From: Kocuria rosea subsp. polaris | GTDB taxonomy: Bacteria > Actinomycetota > Actinomycetes > Actinomycetales > Micrococcaceae | Direction: 5' to 3' | Assembly (NCBI GenBank): GCA_023896275.1 | Contig: MLDA01000021.1 | Span: 1 to 64,000 of the forward strand | Length of the DNA: 64,000 nucleotides | Shown here: positions 45,853 through 54,672 of the stretch, one piece after another | Layout: each line of letters opens with the position of its first letter | Numbering within the stretch: position 1 is the first letter of the stretch | Made by a program: the position numbers and the translations under genes | The notes under the pieces: generated by a model | The model's input: only the letters and a program-made list of their open reading frames with translations | What the model was told of the DNA's origin: nothing | The model's database searches: none

Positions 45853-46391
45853 TGGCTTCCCTCACCGCCGACGACTGGATCCGCGCCGCCGCCGCCCATT
45901 TGGCTGCCAACGGGGTCGACGCCGTGCGCGTCGAACCACTCGCCGCCTCGCTCGGGGTCTCCAAAGGCAGCTTCTACTGGCACTTCGCCAACCGCGACGC
46001 GCTGCTCGACGCCGTGCTCGAGTGGTGGCGCCGCGCGGGCGTCTCCGACGTCGTCGCGCAGCTCGAGCAGCAGGAGTCCGAACCGGGGGCCCGGCTGCGC
46101 GCACTGCTGCTGCGGGCGTTCGCCCACCGGGACTGCGGGTTCGACGTCGGCGTGCGCGCCTGGGCGGCCCGGGAGCCGCGCGCGCACGAGGCGGCACGCG
46201 AGGTCGACGGCGTGCGCACGGACTACGTCGTCAGCCTGCTCCGCGCGGCGGGCGCCCCGGACCCCGAGCGGCGCGCCGCCGTCGTCTATCGAGCGCTCCT
46301 CGGCGACTACGCGCTGCGTGCTGCCGGGGCCGAGGGCCTCGAGGGGCCAGCGGTGGAGGACCTCATATCGTGGGCGCTCGGGCACCACTGA
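45852..46391 (+). CDS. TetR-family transcriptional regulator
   Basis: A 179-residue TetR repressor: N-terminal HTH (about 5-50, LAASLGVSKGSFYWHFANRDALL recognition helix and turn) and an all-helical C-terminal ligand domain. The ATG at 45852 is chosen over an upstream ATG at 45813 because that one would start inside the operators and lacks a ribosome site, while 45852 begins 7 nt after a -10 box (leaderless). It is divergent from the DUF3995-like gene. Confidence 0.9.
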   Translation: MASLTADDWIRAAAAHLAANGVDAVRVEPLAASLGVSKGSFYWHFANRDALLDAVLEWWRRAGVSDVVAQLEQQESEPGARLRALLLRAFAHRDCGFDVGVRAWAAREPRAHEAAREVDGVRTDYVVSLLRAAGAPDPERRAAVVYRALLGDYALRAAGAEGLEGPAVEDLISWALGHH

Positions 46392-46433
46392 CGCGCGCCG
46401 TGGGGCGCCGCGATGCTCGCCGTCGCGTGGACG

Positions 46434-47672
46434 CTACTTGAGCAGTTGCTTGTAGGGCACGGACGGATCGGCGAGCCGGGCGGGATCCGCCGCGATTCCC
46501 CGGTCGATGAGGCGTCGGGCCACGCGGACCGCCACTCCACCGTCGATCGCCGCGGCACCGACGACCCGCTGCCCGTCTCCGGCGGGCGCGAGCCGGAACG
46601 CGGCCTGCACCCGTCCCGACGCGTCGGCACGCGTAACCGTCGTCTCGCCCGCACTCATGTCGCCGACGCCCTCGACGTGCACGCCGTGCCGATCGGACCA
46701 GAACCACGGCGCGGTCGGGGCGGGCGGCTCCTGGCCCAGCATGGCAGCCGCGGCGGCCGTCCCGGCGTGCATCGCGTTCTCCCAGTGCTCGGCCCGGCGG
46801 CCCAGACTGCCGTCGTCGTGACGGGGACGCGCACAGTCCCCCACGGCCCAGACACGCGGGTGGCTCGTGCGCTGACCGGCGTCGGTCAGGATGCCGCCGT
46901 CGACGTCGAGGCCTGCCACCTCGGCGAGCGCCGTCTCCGGCTCGATGCCGATCCCGACCAGCACGACGTCGGCGCTCACCACGCTGCCGTTGGCGAACTC
47001 GATGCTGTGCTCACCGGCAGTGGCGCGGATCGCCGCCGGCGCGGCGGTGATAACGCGGATCCCGGCTTCGGCGTGCATCGCGTGCAGACGCTCGGCGAGC
47101 TCACGGCCGATGGCGGGGACGAGCGGCGGATCGACGGGCTCGATCAGCGTGACCTCAGCATCAAACCCGCGGGCCACCGAGGCGGCCTCGGCTCCGATGA
47201 GCCCGGCGCCGATCAGCGCCAACCGGGTCCCGGGCCGCAGCCTGGACCGCAGCGCCTCCGCGTCGGCGCGCGTGCGCAGCACGAGCAGGGAGTCGAGGTC
47301 CCCGCCGGGGATCGGGAGCGCGCGGGCCCGGCCGCCGGTCGCGAAGACCACACGATCCGCGAGCAGCCGGCCGCCGTCGGACAGCGTCACGGCGACCCGG
47401 CCGTCGTCGTCCGCGGGATCCGGCAGGTCGACGGCGGTGGCTGAGGCCGCGTAGACATCGACGTGACGCTCGGCGAACCAGTGCGGCTCGACGAAGAGCA
47501 GCTGCTCGGCGTCGATGCCGCCGGCCAGGAATTCCTTGCTCAGCGGCGGGCGATCGTAGGGCAGCCCCTCAGGGTCGACGACCGCGATCGTGCCGGCGAA
47601 TCCGCGGCCGCGCAGCTGCTGGACGACGGTGAATCCGCCCAGGCCGCCGCCGACGACGATGACCGATTCCAC
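46434..47672 (-). CDS. Ferredoxin reductase-type FAD-dependent oxidoreductase
   Basis: A 412-residue FAD/NAD(P)H oxidoreductase like the reductase of dioxygenase systems: VVGGGLGGFTVVQQL (FAD), PPLSKEFLAGG, an NAD Rossmann site ALIGAGLIGAEAASVA at about 150-165, and the FAD-binding VWAVGDCA. It should pass electrons from NAD(P)H to the Rieske ferredoxin encoded one base upstream. The GTG start at 47672 lies directly after the ferredoxin stop. No oxygenase gene is adjacent. Confidence 0.9.
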   Translation of the reverse strand: MESVIVVGGGLGGFTVVQQLRGRGFAGTIAVVDPEGLPYDRPPLSKEFLAGGIDAEQLLFVEPHWFAERHVDVYAASATAVDLPDPADDDGRVAVTLSDGGRLLADRVVFATGGRARALPIPGGDLDSLLVLRTRADAEALRSRLRPGTRLALIGAGLIGAEAASVARGFDAEVTLIEPVDPPLVPAIGRELAERLHAMHAEAGIRVITAAPAAIRATAGEHSIEFANGSVVSADVVLVGIGIEPETALAEVAGLDVDGGILTDAGQRTSHPRVWAVGDCARPRHDDGSLGRRAEHWENAMHAGTAAAAAMLGQEPPAPTAPWFWSDRHGVHVEGVGDMSAGETTVTRADASGRVQAAFRLAPAGDGQRVVGAAAIDGGVAVRVARRLIDRGIAADPARLADPSVPYKQLLK

Positions 47673-47673
47673 G

Positions 47674-48021
47674 TCAGGCCTGTGTTGTCGCGGGTTCGCC
47701 CGGGTACAGCAACAACTCGCCGTCGCGGACCTCGACCCGGTGGGTGCGGGCGTTCTCGGTCGCGGGCAGGCAGAGCGCCTTGCCGGTCTTCAGGCAGAAG
47801 GCCGCCGCGTGCAGCGGGCACTCGACCTGGTCGTCCTCGATGAAACCGTCCGCGAGGGACGCCTCCTCGTGTGTGCATTCGTCGTCGAGGGCGTAGAAGT
47901 TCCCGTCTTCGGCGTGGAAGATCGAGATGTCGACGCCGGTGCTGTTGTCGCCCCCGTCGAGGACGCGTGCCTCGCCGACCGGGATGTCGTCGACGCTGCC
48001 GATGTTGATGGGTTGGCTCAT
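47674..48021 (-). CDS. Rieske [2Fe-2S] ferredoxin
   Basis: A 115-residue Rieske ferredoxin of the oxygenase type: cluster ligands Cys49 and His51 (CTH) and Cys68 and His71 (CPLH). It transfers electrons from the reductase encoded downstream to a terminal oxygenase or other acceptor not encoded here. The ATG at 48021 follows GGAGA; an upstream ATG at 48057 adds a short Arg-rich stretch with no ribosome site. Confidence 0.9.
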   Translation of the reverse strand: MSQPINIGSVDDIPVGEARVLDGGDNSTGVDISIFHAEDGNFYALDDECTHEEASLADGFIEDDQVECPLHAAAFCLKTGKALCLPATENARTHRVEVRDGELLLYPGEPATTQA

Positions 48022-48091
48022 GATTCTCCGTACGTAGTCGCGGCCTCTCACCAGCACCCTACCTACTGATGAGGGGCCGCGGCACCACGGT

Positions 48092-49102
48092 TCACTGCTG
48101 GGGAAGAACCATGGCCTTCAACGCGTTCGGTTCGCGCCCGTTGACGGTCATCGCGGCCTCCGTCTCCGCGAGGGGGAATCGGTGCGTGATGACGGAGTCG
48201 ACGTCGACCGCCCCGGAGGCGATGAGCTCGAGCGCGGCCGGGTAACAGTTCGCGTATCGGAAGATGCCCGTCACGGTAAGTTCGCGACCCTGGATGAGCG
48301 GCACCTCGATCGGGACCGTGTCGGCCCCCATGCCGACGAGCACGACCCGGCCGGCCGGCGCCATCTGCCGCATGCCCGACTTCACGGCGGGCGCGGCACC
48401 CGAGCACTCGAGCAGGACGTCGTACTCGCCCGTCTCGCCCGAGTCCGCGCGGCGGGTCTCGAATCCCAGGACGGCGGCGGCGTCGAGCCGGAAATCGCTC
48501 AGGTCCGTGACGACGATCCGGCTGGCCCCGAAGGCGCGGGCGACCTGCGCCGCGAGCAGCCCGATCGGCCCGGCCCCCGTGATCAGGACGCGGTCCCCCA
48601 GGCCGACGCCGGCCTTCCGGCAGGACCACACTCCGACCGAGACGGGCTCGGCCATCGAGGCCCGCTCCGCGTCCACACCGTCCGGGGCCCGGTGCGCGAA
48701 GGAGGCGTCGATCGCGACGAACCGGCTGATCGCGCCGTCGACCGGCGGGGTCGCGAAGAAGACGACGTCGGGGCACAGGTTGTAGCGTCCGGCCAGACAT
48801 TCCTTGCAGTCGCGGCAGGGCACTCCGGGTTCCATGGCGACGAGCTCGCCCAAGCGCGACTCGGGCACACCGGCGCCGACGGCGCAGATCCGACCGGCGG
48901 CCTCGTGCCCGATGATCATCGGCTGCTCGACGACGAAGTCGCCGATGCGGCCGTGCTCGTAATAATGCACGTCGGATCCGCAGATGCCGACGGCCTGCAC
49001 CTCGACGAGCACCTGGCCGGCTGCGGGCTCCGGCACGCGCCGGTCCTCGATCCGCAGGTCGTGCGTCGCGTAGAGGACCGCGCTCGGGTTCTTCTCAGTC
49101 AT
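48092..49102 (-). CDS. Zinc-dependent alcohol/polyol dehydrogenase (sorbitol dehydrogenase-like)
   Basis: A 336-residue medium-chain dehydrogenase: catalytic zinc site GICGSDVHYY and GHEAAGRI, a structural zinc loop with four cysteines (CRDCKECLAGRYNLC), and NAD site ITGAGPIGLLAAQVA. It most resembles sorbitol/xylitol dehydrogenases. It lies 50 bp after the permease genes, so it probably oxidises the polyol they import. AAAGGA precedes the ATG. Confidence 0.88.
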   Translation of the reverse strand: MTEKNPSAVLYATHDLRIEDRRVPEPAAGQVLVEVQAVGICGSDVHYYEHGRIGDFVVEQPMIIGHEAAGRICAVGAGVPESRLGELVAMEPGVPCRDCKECLAGRYNLCPDVVFFATPPVDGAISRFVAIDASFAHRAPDGVDAERASMAEPVSVGVWSCRKAGVGLGDRVLITGAGPIGLLAAQVARAFGASRIVVTDLSDFRLDAAAVLGFETRRADSGETGEYDVLLECSGAAPAVKSGMRQMAPAGRVVLVGMGADTVPIEVPLIQGRELTVTGIFRYANCYPAALELIASGAVDVDSVITHRFPLAETEAAMTVNGREPNALKAMVLPQQ

Positions 49103-49152
49103 TGCTCTGTCCTTTCAATCCGGGGCCGGTGCGCCGGCTCCCACGCGAGTAT

Positions 49153-50049
49153 CTATTCGCCCGTCACGGCGCCGAGGGTCAGGCCGGTGACGAGCCATTT
49201 CCGCACGGCAAGCCCGACCAGGATCATGGGCACCACCACGATGGTGCCGATGGCCGTGAGCTGGCCCCAGTCGACGCCGGTCTGGGTGACCAGCTGCGTC
49301 GCGGCGATGGGCAGGGTCTGGGAATTCGGCCCGGAGATGACCGTCGCAAACGCGTAGTCGTTCCAGGCGAAGACGAGGCAGAGCACCGCCGTCGTCACCA
49401 TGCCGGCCTTGGTCAGCGGCAGGGAGACGTACCAGAACGTCTGCCACGGGCTGCAGCCGGAAACCTTCGCTGACTCCTCGAGGGAGGGCGGAATGGCCTC
49501 GAAGAACGCGCTCATGATCCAGATCGCGAACGGCAGGTTGAAGCTCAGGTACGCCAGGATCAGTCCGGGCAGCGTGTCGAGCAGCCCCGCGAACCGGAAA
49601 ACGAGGAACAGCGGCAGCACGACGGCGGCGATCGGAGCCATGCGCGTAGAGATGAACCAGAAGGACAGGCCCTTCTTGCCCTTGAACGCGGTGCGGGCGA
49701 GCCCGTAGCCGCCGAGTGTGCCGAGCACCGTCGCGATGACGGCGGAGCCGACCGCAGCGATGATCGAGTTGATCAGATACGGGCTGAGGTTGTTGGCCCC
49801 GGTGAACAGGTTGACGTAGTTCTGCCCGGTCGGGGTGAAGAACCACATCGGGTCGGCGGAGGTGACGTCGCCCGAGCCCTTGAAGGAGCCGAGGAGCATC
49901 CAGAGCAACGGCACGACCGTCCAGAGCAGGGCGGCTACTACGAACACCCAGGTGAGCACGGTGCCGAGGGTGAGGCGTGTGGGCCGGGGGCGCAGGGAGA
50001 GCGCCGGGCCGGGATTCCGAGGGGCGTCTACGGCGGGTGCGGCGGACAT
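49153..50049 (-). CDS. Polyol/sugar ABC transporter permease (MalG type)
   Basis: A 298-residue inner-membrane permease with six membrane segments and the EAA-type loop EESAKVSGCSPWQTF. The ATG overlaps the MalF-type stop by one base, so translation is coupled. It follows the binding protein and partner permease. Confidence 0.9.
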   Translation of the reverse strand: MSAAPAVDAPRNPGPALSLRPRPTRLTLGTVLTWVFVVAALLWTVVPLLWMLLGSFKGSGDVTSADPMWFFTPTGQNYVNLFTGANNLSPYLINSIIAAVGSAVIATVLGTLGGYGLARTAFKGKKGLSFWFISTRMAPIAAVVLPLFLVFRFAGLLDTLPGLILAYLSFNLPFAIWIMSAFFEAIPPSLEESAKVSGCSPWQTFWYVSLPLTKAGMVTTAVLCLVFAWNDYAFATVISGPNSQTLPIAATQLVTQTGVDWGQLTAIGTIVVVPMILVGLAVRKWLVTGLTLGAVTGE

Positions 50050-50978
50050 CAGTTCTCCTCCTTCTCGCCCATGAGGCGAACGAAGAATCGGGCGATGAGG
50101 ATGGTCAGCACCAGCATCATGATGCCGATGACGGCCGCGTAGCCGAGGTCGAAGAACCGGAACGCGGCTTCGTACAGCCGGACGGGGATGATCTTGGTGG
50201 CATCCGCCGGCCCGCCGTTAGTCGTGACGTAGATGATGTCGAAGTAGCGGACCGCATCCATGGAGCGGATCAGGATGGCTACGAGCAGGATCGGCCGGAT
50301 CGACGGCAAGACCATGTGCCAGAACTTCTTCCACTCGCTTGCACCGTCCAGGGAGGCGGCCTCCAGGACCGACGGGTTCACGCCGGAGAGCCCGGCCAGC
50401 GTGATCAGGGCGATGAGCGGGGTCCATTCCCAGACGTCCATCAGGACGACGGCGGCGAACGCCGAGACCGGGTGGCCGAGCACGTCCTGGGTGATGCCGA
50501 TCGACTGCAGCAGGTTCGCATACAGCCCGAACGTGGGGTCGAGCAGGTACCGGCCGAGTAGACCGACGATCGAGGGGGCCACGAACATGGGCAGCAGGAT
50601 CAGCGGCAGCACGAGTCCGCGGCCGCGGACCAGCCGGTTCAGCGCGATGGCGATGGCGACGCCGAGGACCAGCTCGATGCCCAGCGTGGAGACGAAGAAC
50701 GCGAGCGTGGTGGCCCAGCTCTTCCAGAGTTCGACGTCGCCGAAGGCGCGGGCCCAGTTGTCGAGCCCGGCGAACTCGAGCCGGAGTCCGCCGAGGAGCC
50801 GGACCTTGGAGAAGCTCATCAGGATGAGCATGACCAGCGGGATGATGGAGAGGACGCCGAGCAGGGTGATGCCCGGGGCCATGAGCCAGCCGGTGAACGT
50901 GATCTTTCGCGACCCGGCCGGCCGCGCCGTCCTGTCCGGTTGAACGGACGCCTGGACTTGCGTACGGGAGACGCTCAT
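50049..50978 (-). CDS. Polyol/sugar ABC transporter permease (MalF type)
   Basis: A 309-residue permease with six membrane segments and EAA loop EAASLDGASEWKKF. The ATG at 50978 is spaced from AGGGGG; a GTG at 50987 is in frame but too close to that site. The start overlaps the binding-protein stop by four bases. Confidence 0.9.
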   Translation of the reverse strand: MSVSRTQVQASVQPDRTARPAGSRKITFTGWLMAPGITLLGVLSIIPLVMLILMSFSKVRLLGGLRLEFAGLDNWARAFGDVELWKSWATTLAFFVSTLGIELVLGVAIAIALNRLVRGRGLVLPLILLPMFVAPSIVGLLGRYLLDPTFGLYANLLQSIGITQDVLGHPVSAFAAVVLMDVWEWTPLIALITLAGLSGVNPSVLEAASLDGASEWKKFWHMVLPSIRPILLVAILIRSMDAVRYFDIIYVTTNGGPADATKIIPVRLYEAAFRFFDLGYAAVIGIMMLVLTILIARFFVRLMGEKEEN

Positions 50979-52438
50979 GCCGCCCACCCCCTGGCAACGA
51001 TGCCGTCGATTCGACTCTTGGCATCGCCCATGGCCTGCCGCGGGTCCTTCTGGCCGGCGAGCATGCGTGAGACTTCGGTGAACAGGGCCGTGTCACACTC
51101 GTTCCACATGGGGATCTTGGGCCGGAGCCCGATTTTCTCGTCCTCCCAGGCCGCGCTCATGGTCGCCGCCGTGAGCATGTTCGGCAGCTCGGTCGGGCGC
51201 TCGGAGGCCGCCCTGACCTCGGGCAGCTCGTAGACCGAGGTGCGGGTCGGCGTGCCGCCGCCCGCGGTGGACTTGAGATTGTCGAGCTGCGTCTGCGGTG
51301 CCGTCGCCCAGTTGACGAACAACCAGGCGGCGCCTCGGCGGGCGCCGGACGCGGTGGCGCTGATGCCGATCCCCGTGCCGCCGAAGTGGTTGCTGGTGCC
51401 CTTCGGGCCGCGCGGCATCGGCGCGTAGCCGACCTTGCCGGGCAGCTCGGACTCGTTGGGCGCCGCGAATTCGTGCCAGTTCGGCGCCATGGCGATCTGT
51501 CCGGCACGCAGCGCGGCTCCGACGCCGTCCCAGTCCCAGCCGAGCGATCCCGGGTGGGCGATGGAGATGAGCCGGTCGTAGAACTCGGCCGCCGCGATCG
51601 CCTCCTCCGAGTCGAGCAGGCAGGGGCCCGGATCCTCCGCACCGCGCAGGCCGACCTCGCGGCCGTTGGCGAAGTAATCCCCTCCGTAGGACCACAGGAC
51701 GTTGGAGAAGTCGCACATGAGCGAGTCGTGCTGCTTGGCCTGGTGGCCGGTGCCGTAGGGGATCTCGTCCACGTTCTCGTTGATCCACTCAGCGATCAGG
51801 TAGTACTCCTCCCACGTCCGCTCGCCCGACGGGGTCGGATCGAATCCGAGATCGGCGGACATCCGGTCGTGGTACTTCTCGAAGATGTCGATCCGGTACT
51901 GCCAGATCATCGTGGGGCAGTCGTAGGGCAGCGCGTAGATCGCGTCCGAGTCACCGAACGTCCCGCACGCCTCGAGCTGCGTCGGAATGAAGTCCTCGAA
52001 GCCGCCCTCGACCTCGGGGTAGGAGGGGTCGTCGGCGAATTCACGCAAGTCAGCGAACCCGGCGGCGTAGGGAGCCAGCACCTGATACGGGTCGGCGTAG
52101 ATGACGTCGTACTGCGCCTGGCCGCCGGCCAGGTCGAGGGCGACCCGCTGCACGAGTGCCTGCAGCTCGAGGCTCACGATGTTGACCCTGATCCCGGTCA
52201 GGTCGGTGAACGGTTTGAGGTTCGCGGCGATCGCCGCGGTCGGCGCGGTGTTCTCCGAGATGAAGTTGATCGTGGTCCCGGCGAAACGCCGCCAAGGGTC
52301 CGTCCCCGGGGCGAGCGTCGGCACGGGGGCCATGGCGTTCGTCGTGCCGCAGGCGGTCAGCCCGCCCAGGGCCGCGAGCGAGAGTCCGCCGGCGCGGAGC
52401 ATCTGCCTCCGCGTCAGCGCTGGTGCGCGTGTTCTCAT
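50975..52438 (-). CDS. Polyol/sugar ABC transporter substrate-binding lipoprotein, Tat-exported
   Basis: A 487-residue family 1 binding protein. Its signal has a twin-arginine TRRQMLRAGG motif (Arg 10-11) followed by lipobox LTAC with lipid cysteine 30, so it is likely a Tat-exported lipoprotein. The body has the typical DVIYADPYQVLAPYAAGF and GKVGYAPMPRGPKG segments. GAGGAGA precedes the ATG at 52438. No ATPase gene is in this cluster. Ligand is probably a polyol, from the dehydrogenases next to it. Confidence 0.9.
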   Translation of the reverse strand: MRTRAPALTRRQMLRAGGLSLAALGGLTACGTTNAMAPVPTLAPGTDPWRRFAGTTINFISENTAPTAAIAANLKPFTDLTGIRVNIVSLELQALVQRVALDLAGGQAQYDVIYADPYQVLAPYAAGFADLREFADDPSYPEVEGGFEDFIPTQLEACGTFGDSDAIYALPYDCPTMIWQYRIDIFEKYHDRMSADLGFDPTPSGERTWEEYYLIAEWINENVDEIPYGTGHQAKQHDSLMCDFSNVLWSYGGDYFANGREVGLRGAEDPGPCLLDSEEAIAAAEFYDRLISIAHPGSLGWDWDGVGAALRAGQIAMAPNWHEFAAPNESELPGKVGYAPMPRGPKGTSNHFGGTGIGISATASGARRGAAWLFVNWATAPQTQLDNLKSTAGGGTPTRTSVYELPEVRAASERPTELPNMLTAATMSAAWEDEKIGLRPKIPMWNECDTALFTEVSRMLAGQKDPRQAMGDAKSRIDGIVARGWAA

Positions 52439-52498
52439 GGTGTTCTCCTCGGGTGTTGCCCGTGCGGGCGCGAGTGGATCTGCGAGTGCTGACAAGGG

Positions 52499-53266
52499 TC
52501 AGTAGAGGGTGTAGCCGCCGTCGGCCACGAGGACCGTGCCGGTCGTGAACGACGACGCGCCGGAGGCCAGGTAGACCACCGACGGGGCGATCTCTTCCGG
52601 GGTGCCGGCGCGCTGCATCGCGGCGTCGTCGATCCAACGCGGCCTGAACTTCGGGTCGTCGACGGGCGCCATGGCCGTCTTGATGTAGCCGGGGGCCAGC
52701 GCGTTGACCCGCACGCCGTGCGGCGCCCATTCGGCCGCGAGCGACTTGGTCAACTGGTGCACCGCAGCCTTGGAGGCGTTGTACGCCGGCTGCCATTGCG
52801 GCCGGTTGACGATTTGCGCGGAGATGGAGCCGATGTTGACGATGTTGCCGCCGCCCGCCTCGACGAAGTGCCGGCCGAAGACCTGGGAGCACTTCCACAA
52901 CGCGTCCACGTTCACGTCGAAGACGCTCGAGAACTCCTCGTCCGTGACCTCGAGGGCTGGCTTGTGGATGCAGGCGCCCGCGTTGTTCACGAGGATGTCG
53001 ACGCGGCCGAAGTCGTCGAGCACGCGGGCGAGCAGGCGTTCGACGTCGTCGCGCCGGGTCACGTCGGCCCGGTAGGCCCGCGCGGTGACGCCGTACGCCT
53101 CGAGGGCGGCGACCACGGACGGGGCGTCCTCGAGGTTCCGCGCCGCGACGGCGACGTCGGCCCCAGCGGCAGCTAGGCCTTCGGCGATGCCCTTGCCGAT
53201 GCCGCGGGTGCCGCCCGTGACGACGGCGACGCGGCCGCCCAAACCAAACATGTCCTGCAGATTCAT
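52499..53266 (-). CDS. Short-chain dehydrogenase/reductase
   Basis: A 255-residue classical SDR: cofactor motif TGGTRGIGKGIA at about 17-28, NNAGA, and the catalytic Tyr-x-x-x-Lys in PAYNASKAAVHQL with Ser in NIGSIS. It sits first in the polyol cluster, ahead of the binding protein. Polyol or ketose redox is likely. The start at 53266 has only a distant GAAGG; Met at 53251 is an alternative. Confidence 0.88.
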   Translation of the reverse strand: MNLQDMFGLGGRVAVVTGGTRGIGKGIAEGLAAAGADVAVAARNLEDAPSVVAALEAYGVTARAYRADVTRRDDVERLLARVLDDFGRVDILVNNAGACIHKPALEVTDEEFSSVFDVNVDALWKCSQVFGRHFVEAGGGNIVNIGSISAQIVNRPQWQPAYNASKAAVHQLTKSLAAEWAPHGVRVNALAPGYIKTAMAPVDDPKFRPRWIDDAAMQRAGTPEEIAPSVVYLASGASSFTTGTVLVADGGYTLY

Positions 53267-53416
53267 ACCAGTCAGCTACCTTCGGTCACTCGACATTGCG
53301 TGATGGGCCGCCGAACGCCTGTGTTCCAGCAGCCGCAGCTGCCCATCTAGAGCCTCTACGCTACGGGCGACGCCCCGGGCCGACTAGCGTGCCAGAGGTC
53401 ACAAGGTGGTACTTTT

Positions 53417-53448
53417 TTGCATCCGCGTCGACTTCTCGGGGCTAGACT
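53417..53448 (+). promoter_or_regulatory. Candidate araC-type gene promoter
   Basis: TTGCAT (53417-53422) and TAGACT (53443-53448), 20-bp spacer, lie about 40 bp before the start codon in the 221-bp divergent region. The -10 box is good; the -35 assignment is weak. Confidence 0.4.
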
Positions 53449-53487
53449 GAAAACCGGGTCGAACGCTACAGAGGAGGGCGGAACACC

Positions 53488-54399
53488 ATGCGCATGACCG
53501 GCAACAGCGCGGCCGTGCGCGACACCCCCGAGACGCGGCCGGCGATCCGCGAGGTCGTCCCCCACGACCCGCGCCACTCGGCACGCTGGCACCAGCACGA
53601 CTATCCCGGGCCGTTCGCCCGCTGGAATTACCACCCGGAGTACGAGGTCCACCTCGCGCGACGGCACGGCCAGTACATCGTCGGCGGGGACGTCGGGCAC
53701 TTCTGGGATGGGCAGCTGGTCCTCGTCGGACCCAACGTGCCGCACGAGTGGCTGACCCAGGTCGAGCCCGGCGAGGTCATCGACGGTTCGGACGTCGTCT
53801 TGCAGTTCCGTCACGAGTGGCTGGACGAGTGCGAGATCCTCCTACCCGAATTGGGAGAGTTGCGCGATCTCTGGCGCAGGGCCCGATTCGGCATCGAATT
53901 CAGCGGCGAGGCGGCGGCCCGGGGCGGTGCGGCGCTCGTAGCGATCGGCGAGGCGGCCGGCGTCGAACGGCTGGTGCGGATGTTGGAACTATTCCGGATC
54001 CTGGCCCACGCACCCGAGGGCGAGCATCGGCTGCTCACGGACGGCTGGGTCCCGCCCCTCGACGACCCGCATGCGCAGGAGATCATCGGCCAGGCCATGA
54101 ATTACGTCTCGGAGAACCTGACGGGCGACGTCCGACTCTCCGACGCGGCCCGCATGGCCGGCATGTCCGAGTCCGCGTTCTCCCGCTACTTCGCCCGGGC
54201 GAGCGGCCAGAACTTCGCGACGCTGGTCCGCCGGCTGCGCATCGCGCACGCAAGCAAACTGCTGCTGCAGAGCCGACGCCCCGTCTCGGAGATCGCGTTC
54301 GAGGTGGGCTACCGGAACCTCTCCAACTTCAACCGTCAGTTCCGCAAGGAGACGGGCGAGACGCCGACGGCCTACCGCAGCCGCGGGGCAGCTGACTGA
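53488..54399 (+). CDS. AraC-family transcriptional regulator
   Basis: A 303-residue regulator with an N-terminal cupin-type ligand domain (about 20-110, WHQHDYPGPFARWNYHPEYEVH) and two C-terminal helix-turn-helix motifs (about 200-300; LSDAARMAGMSESAFSRYF and VSEIAFEVGYRNLSNFNRQF). It is divergent from the SDR-ABC-dehydrogenase cluster and most likely activates it in response to the substrate. GGAGGG precedes the ATG by 9 bp. Confidence 0.92.
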   Translation: MRMTGNSAAVRDTPETRPAIREVVPHDPRHSARWHQHDYPGPFARWNYHPEYEVHLARRHGQYIVGGDVGHFWDGQLVLVGPNVPHEWLTQVEPGEVIDGSDVVLQFRHEWLDECEILLPELGELRDLWRRARFGIEFSGEAAARGGAALVAIGEAAGVERLVRMLELFRILAHAPEGEHRLLTDGWVPPLDDPHAQEIIGQAMNYVSENLTGDVRLSDAARMAGMSESAFSRYFARASGQNFATLVRRLRIAHASKLLLQSRRPVSEIAFEVGYRNLSNFNRQFRKETGETPTAYRSRGAAD

Positions 54400-54408
54400 C
54401 GACGTGCG

Positions 54409-54582
54409 TCAGGCGCTGTGGGTGACGTTCCCGGCAGTCCCTTGCTCGGGCTCGACGTCCTCGTCGAACTCCGTCCCCTTGACCAGCGCGTCCCGGCGCT
54501 TGGGGTCCTGTGGCACCTCGCCGTGCGGCGGATGGTTGTAGTACTTCTTGTAGCGTTCGTCCTCGTACGAGTCCTTGCCCAT
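54409..54582 (-). CDS. Small hydrophilic protein, unknown function (57 aa)
   Basis: No recognised function. The protein begins MGKDSYEDERYKKYYNHPPH, is rich in Tyr, Lys and Glu and ends in an acidic tail. No cysteines or membrane segments. AAGGAG lies a few bases ahead of the ATG at 54582, which supports a real gene; the longer frame to 54639 does not have such a site. It is convergent with araC, 9 bp between stops. Confidence 0.7.
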   Translation of the reverse strand: MGKDSYEDERYKKYYNHPPHGEVPQDPKRRDALVKGTEFDEDVEPEQGTAGNVTHSA

Positions 54583-54672
54583 GGTCTCGCTCCTTCGCCT
54601 CAGACCGGCACTCCCACCATCCCACCGGCGCGCGGCCACGGCAAGGGTCAGAGGATGCCGACCGGGGCCGGG

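Noticed and set aside
54396-54412. CTGACG/CGTCAG hairpin between araC and the small gene
   Set aside because: Only a 6-bp stem overlapping both stop regions and no U-run, so too weak to call a terminator.
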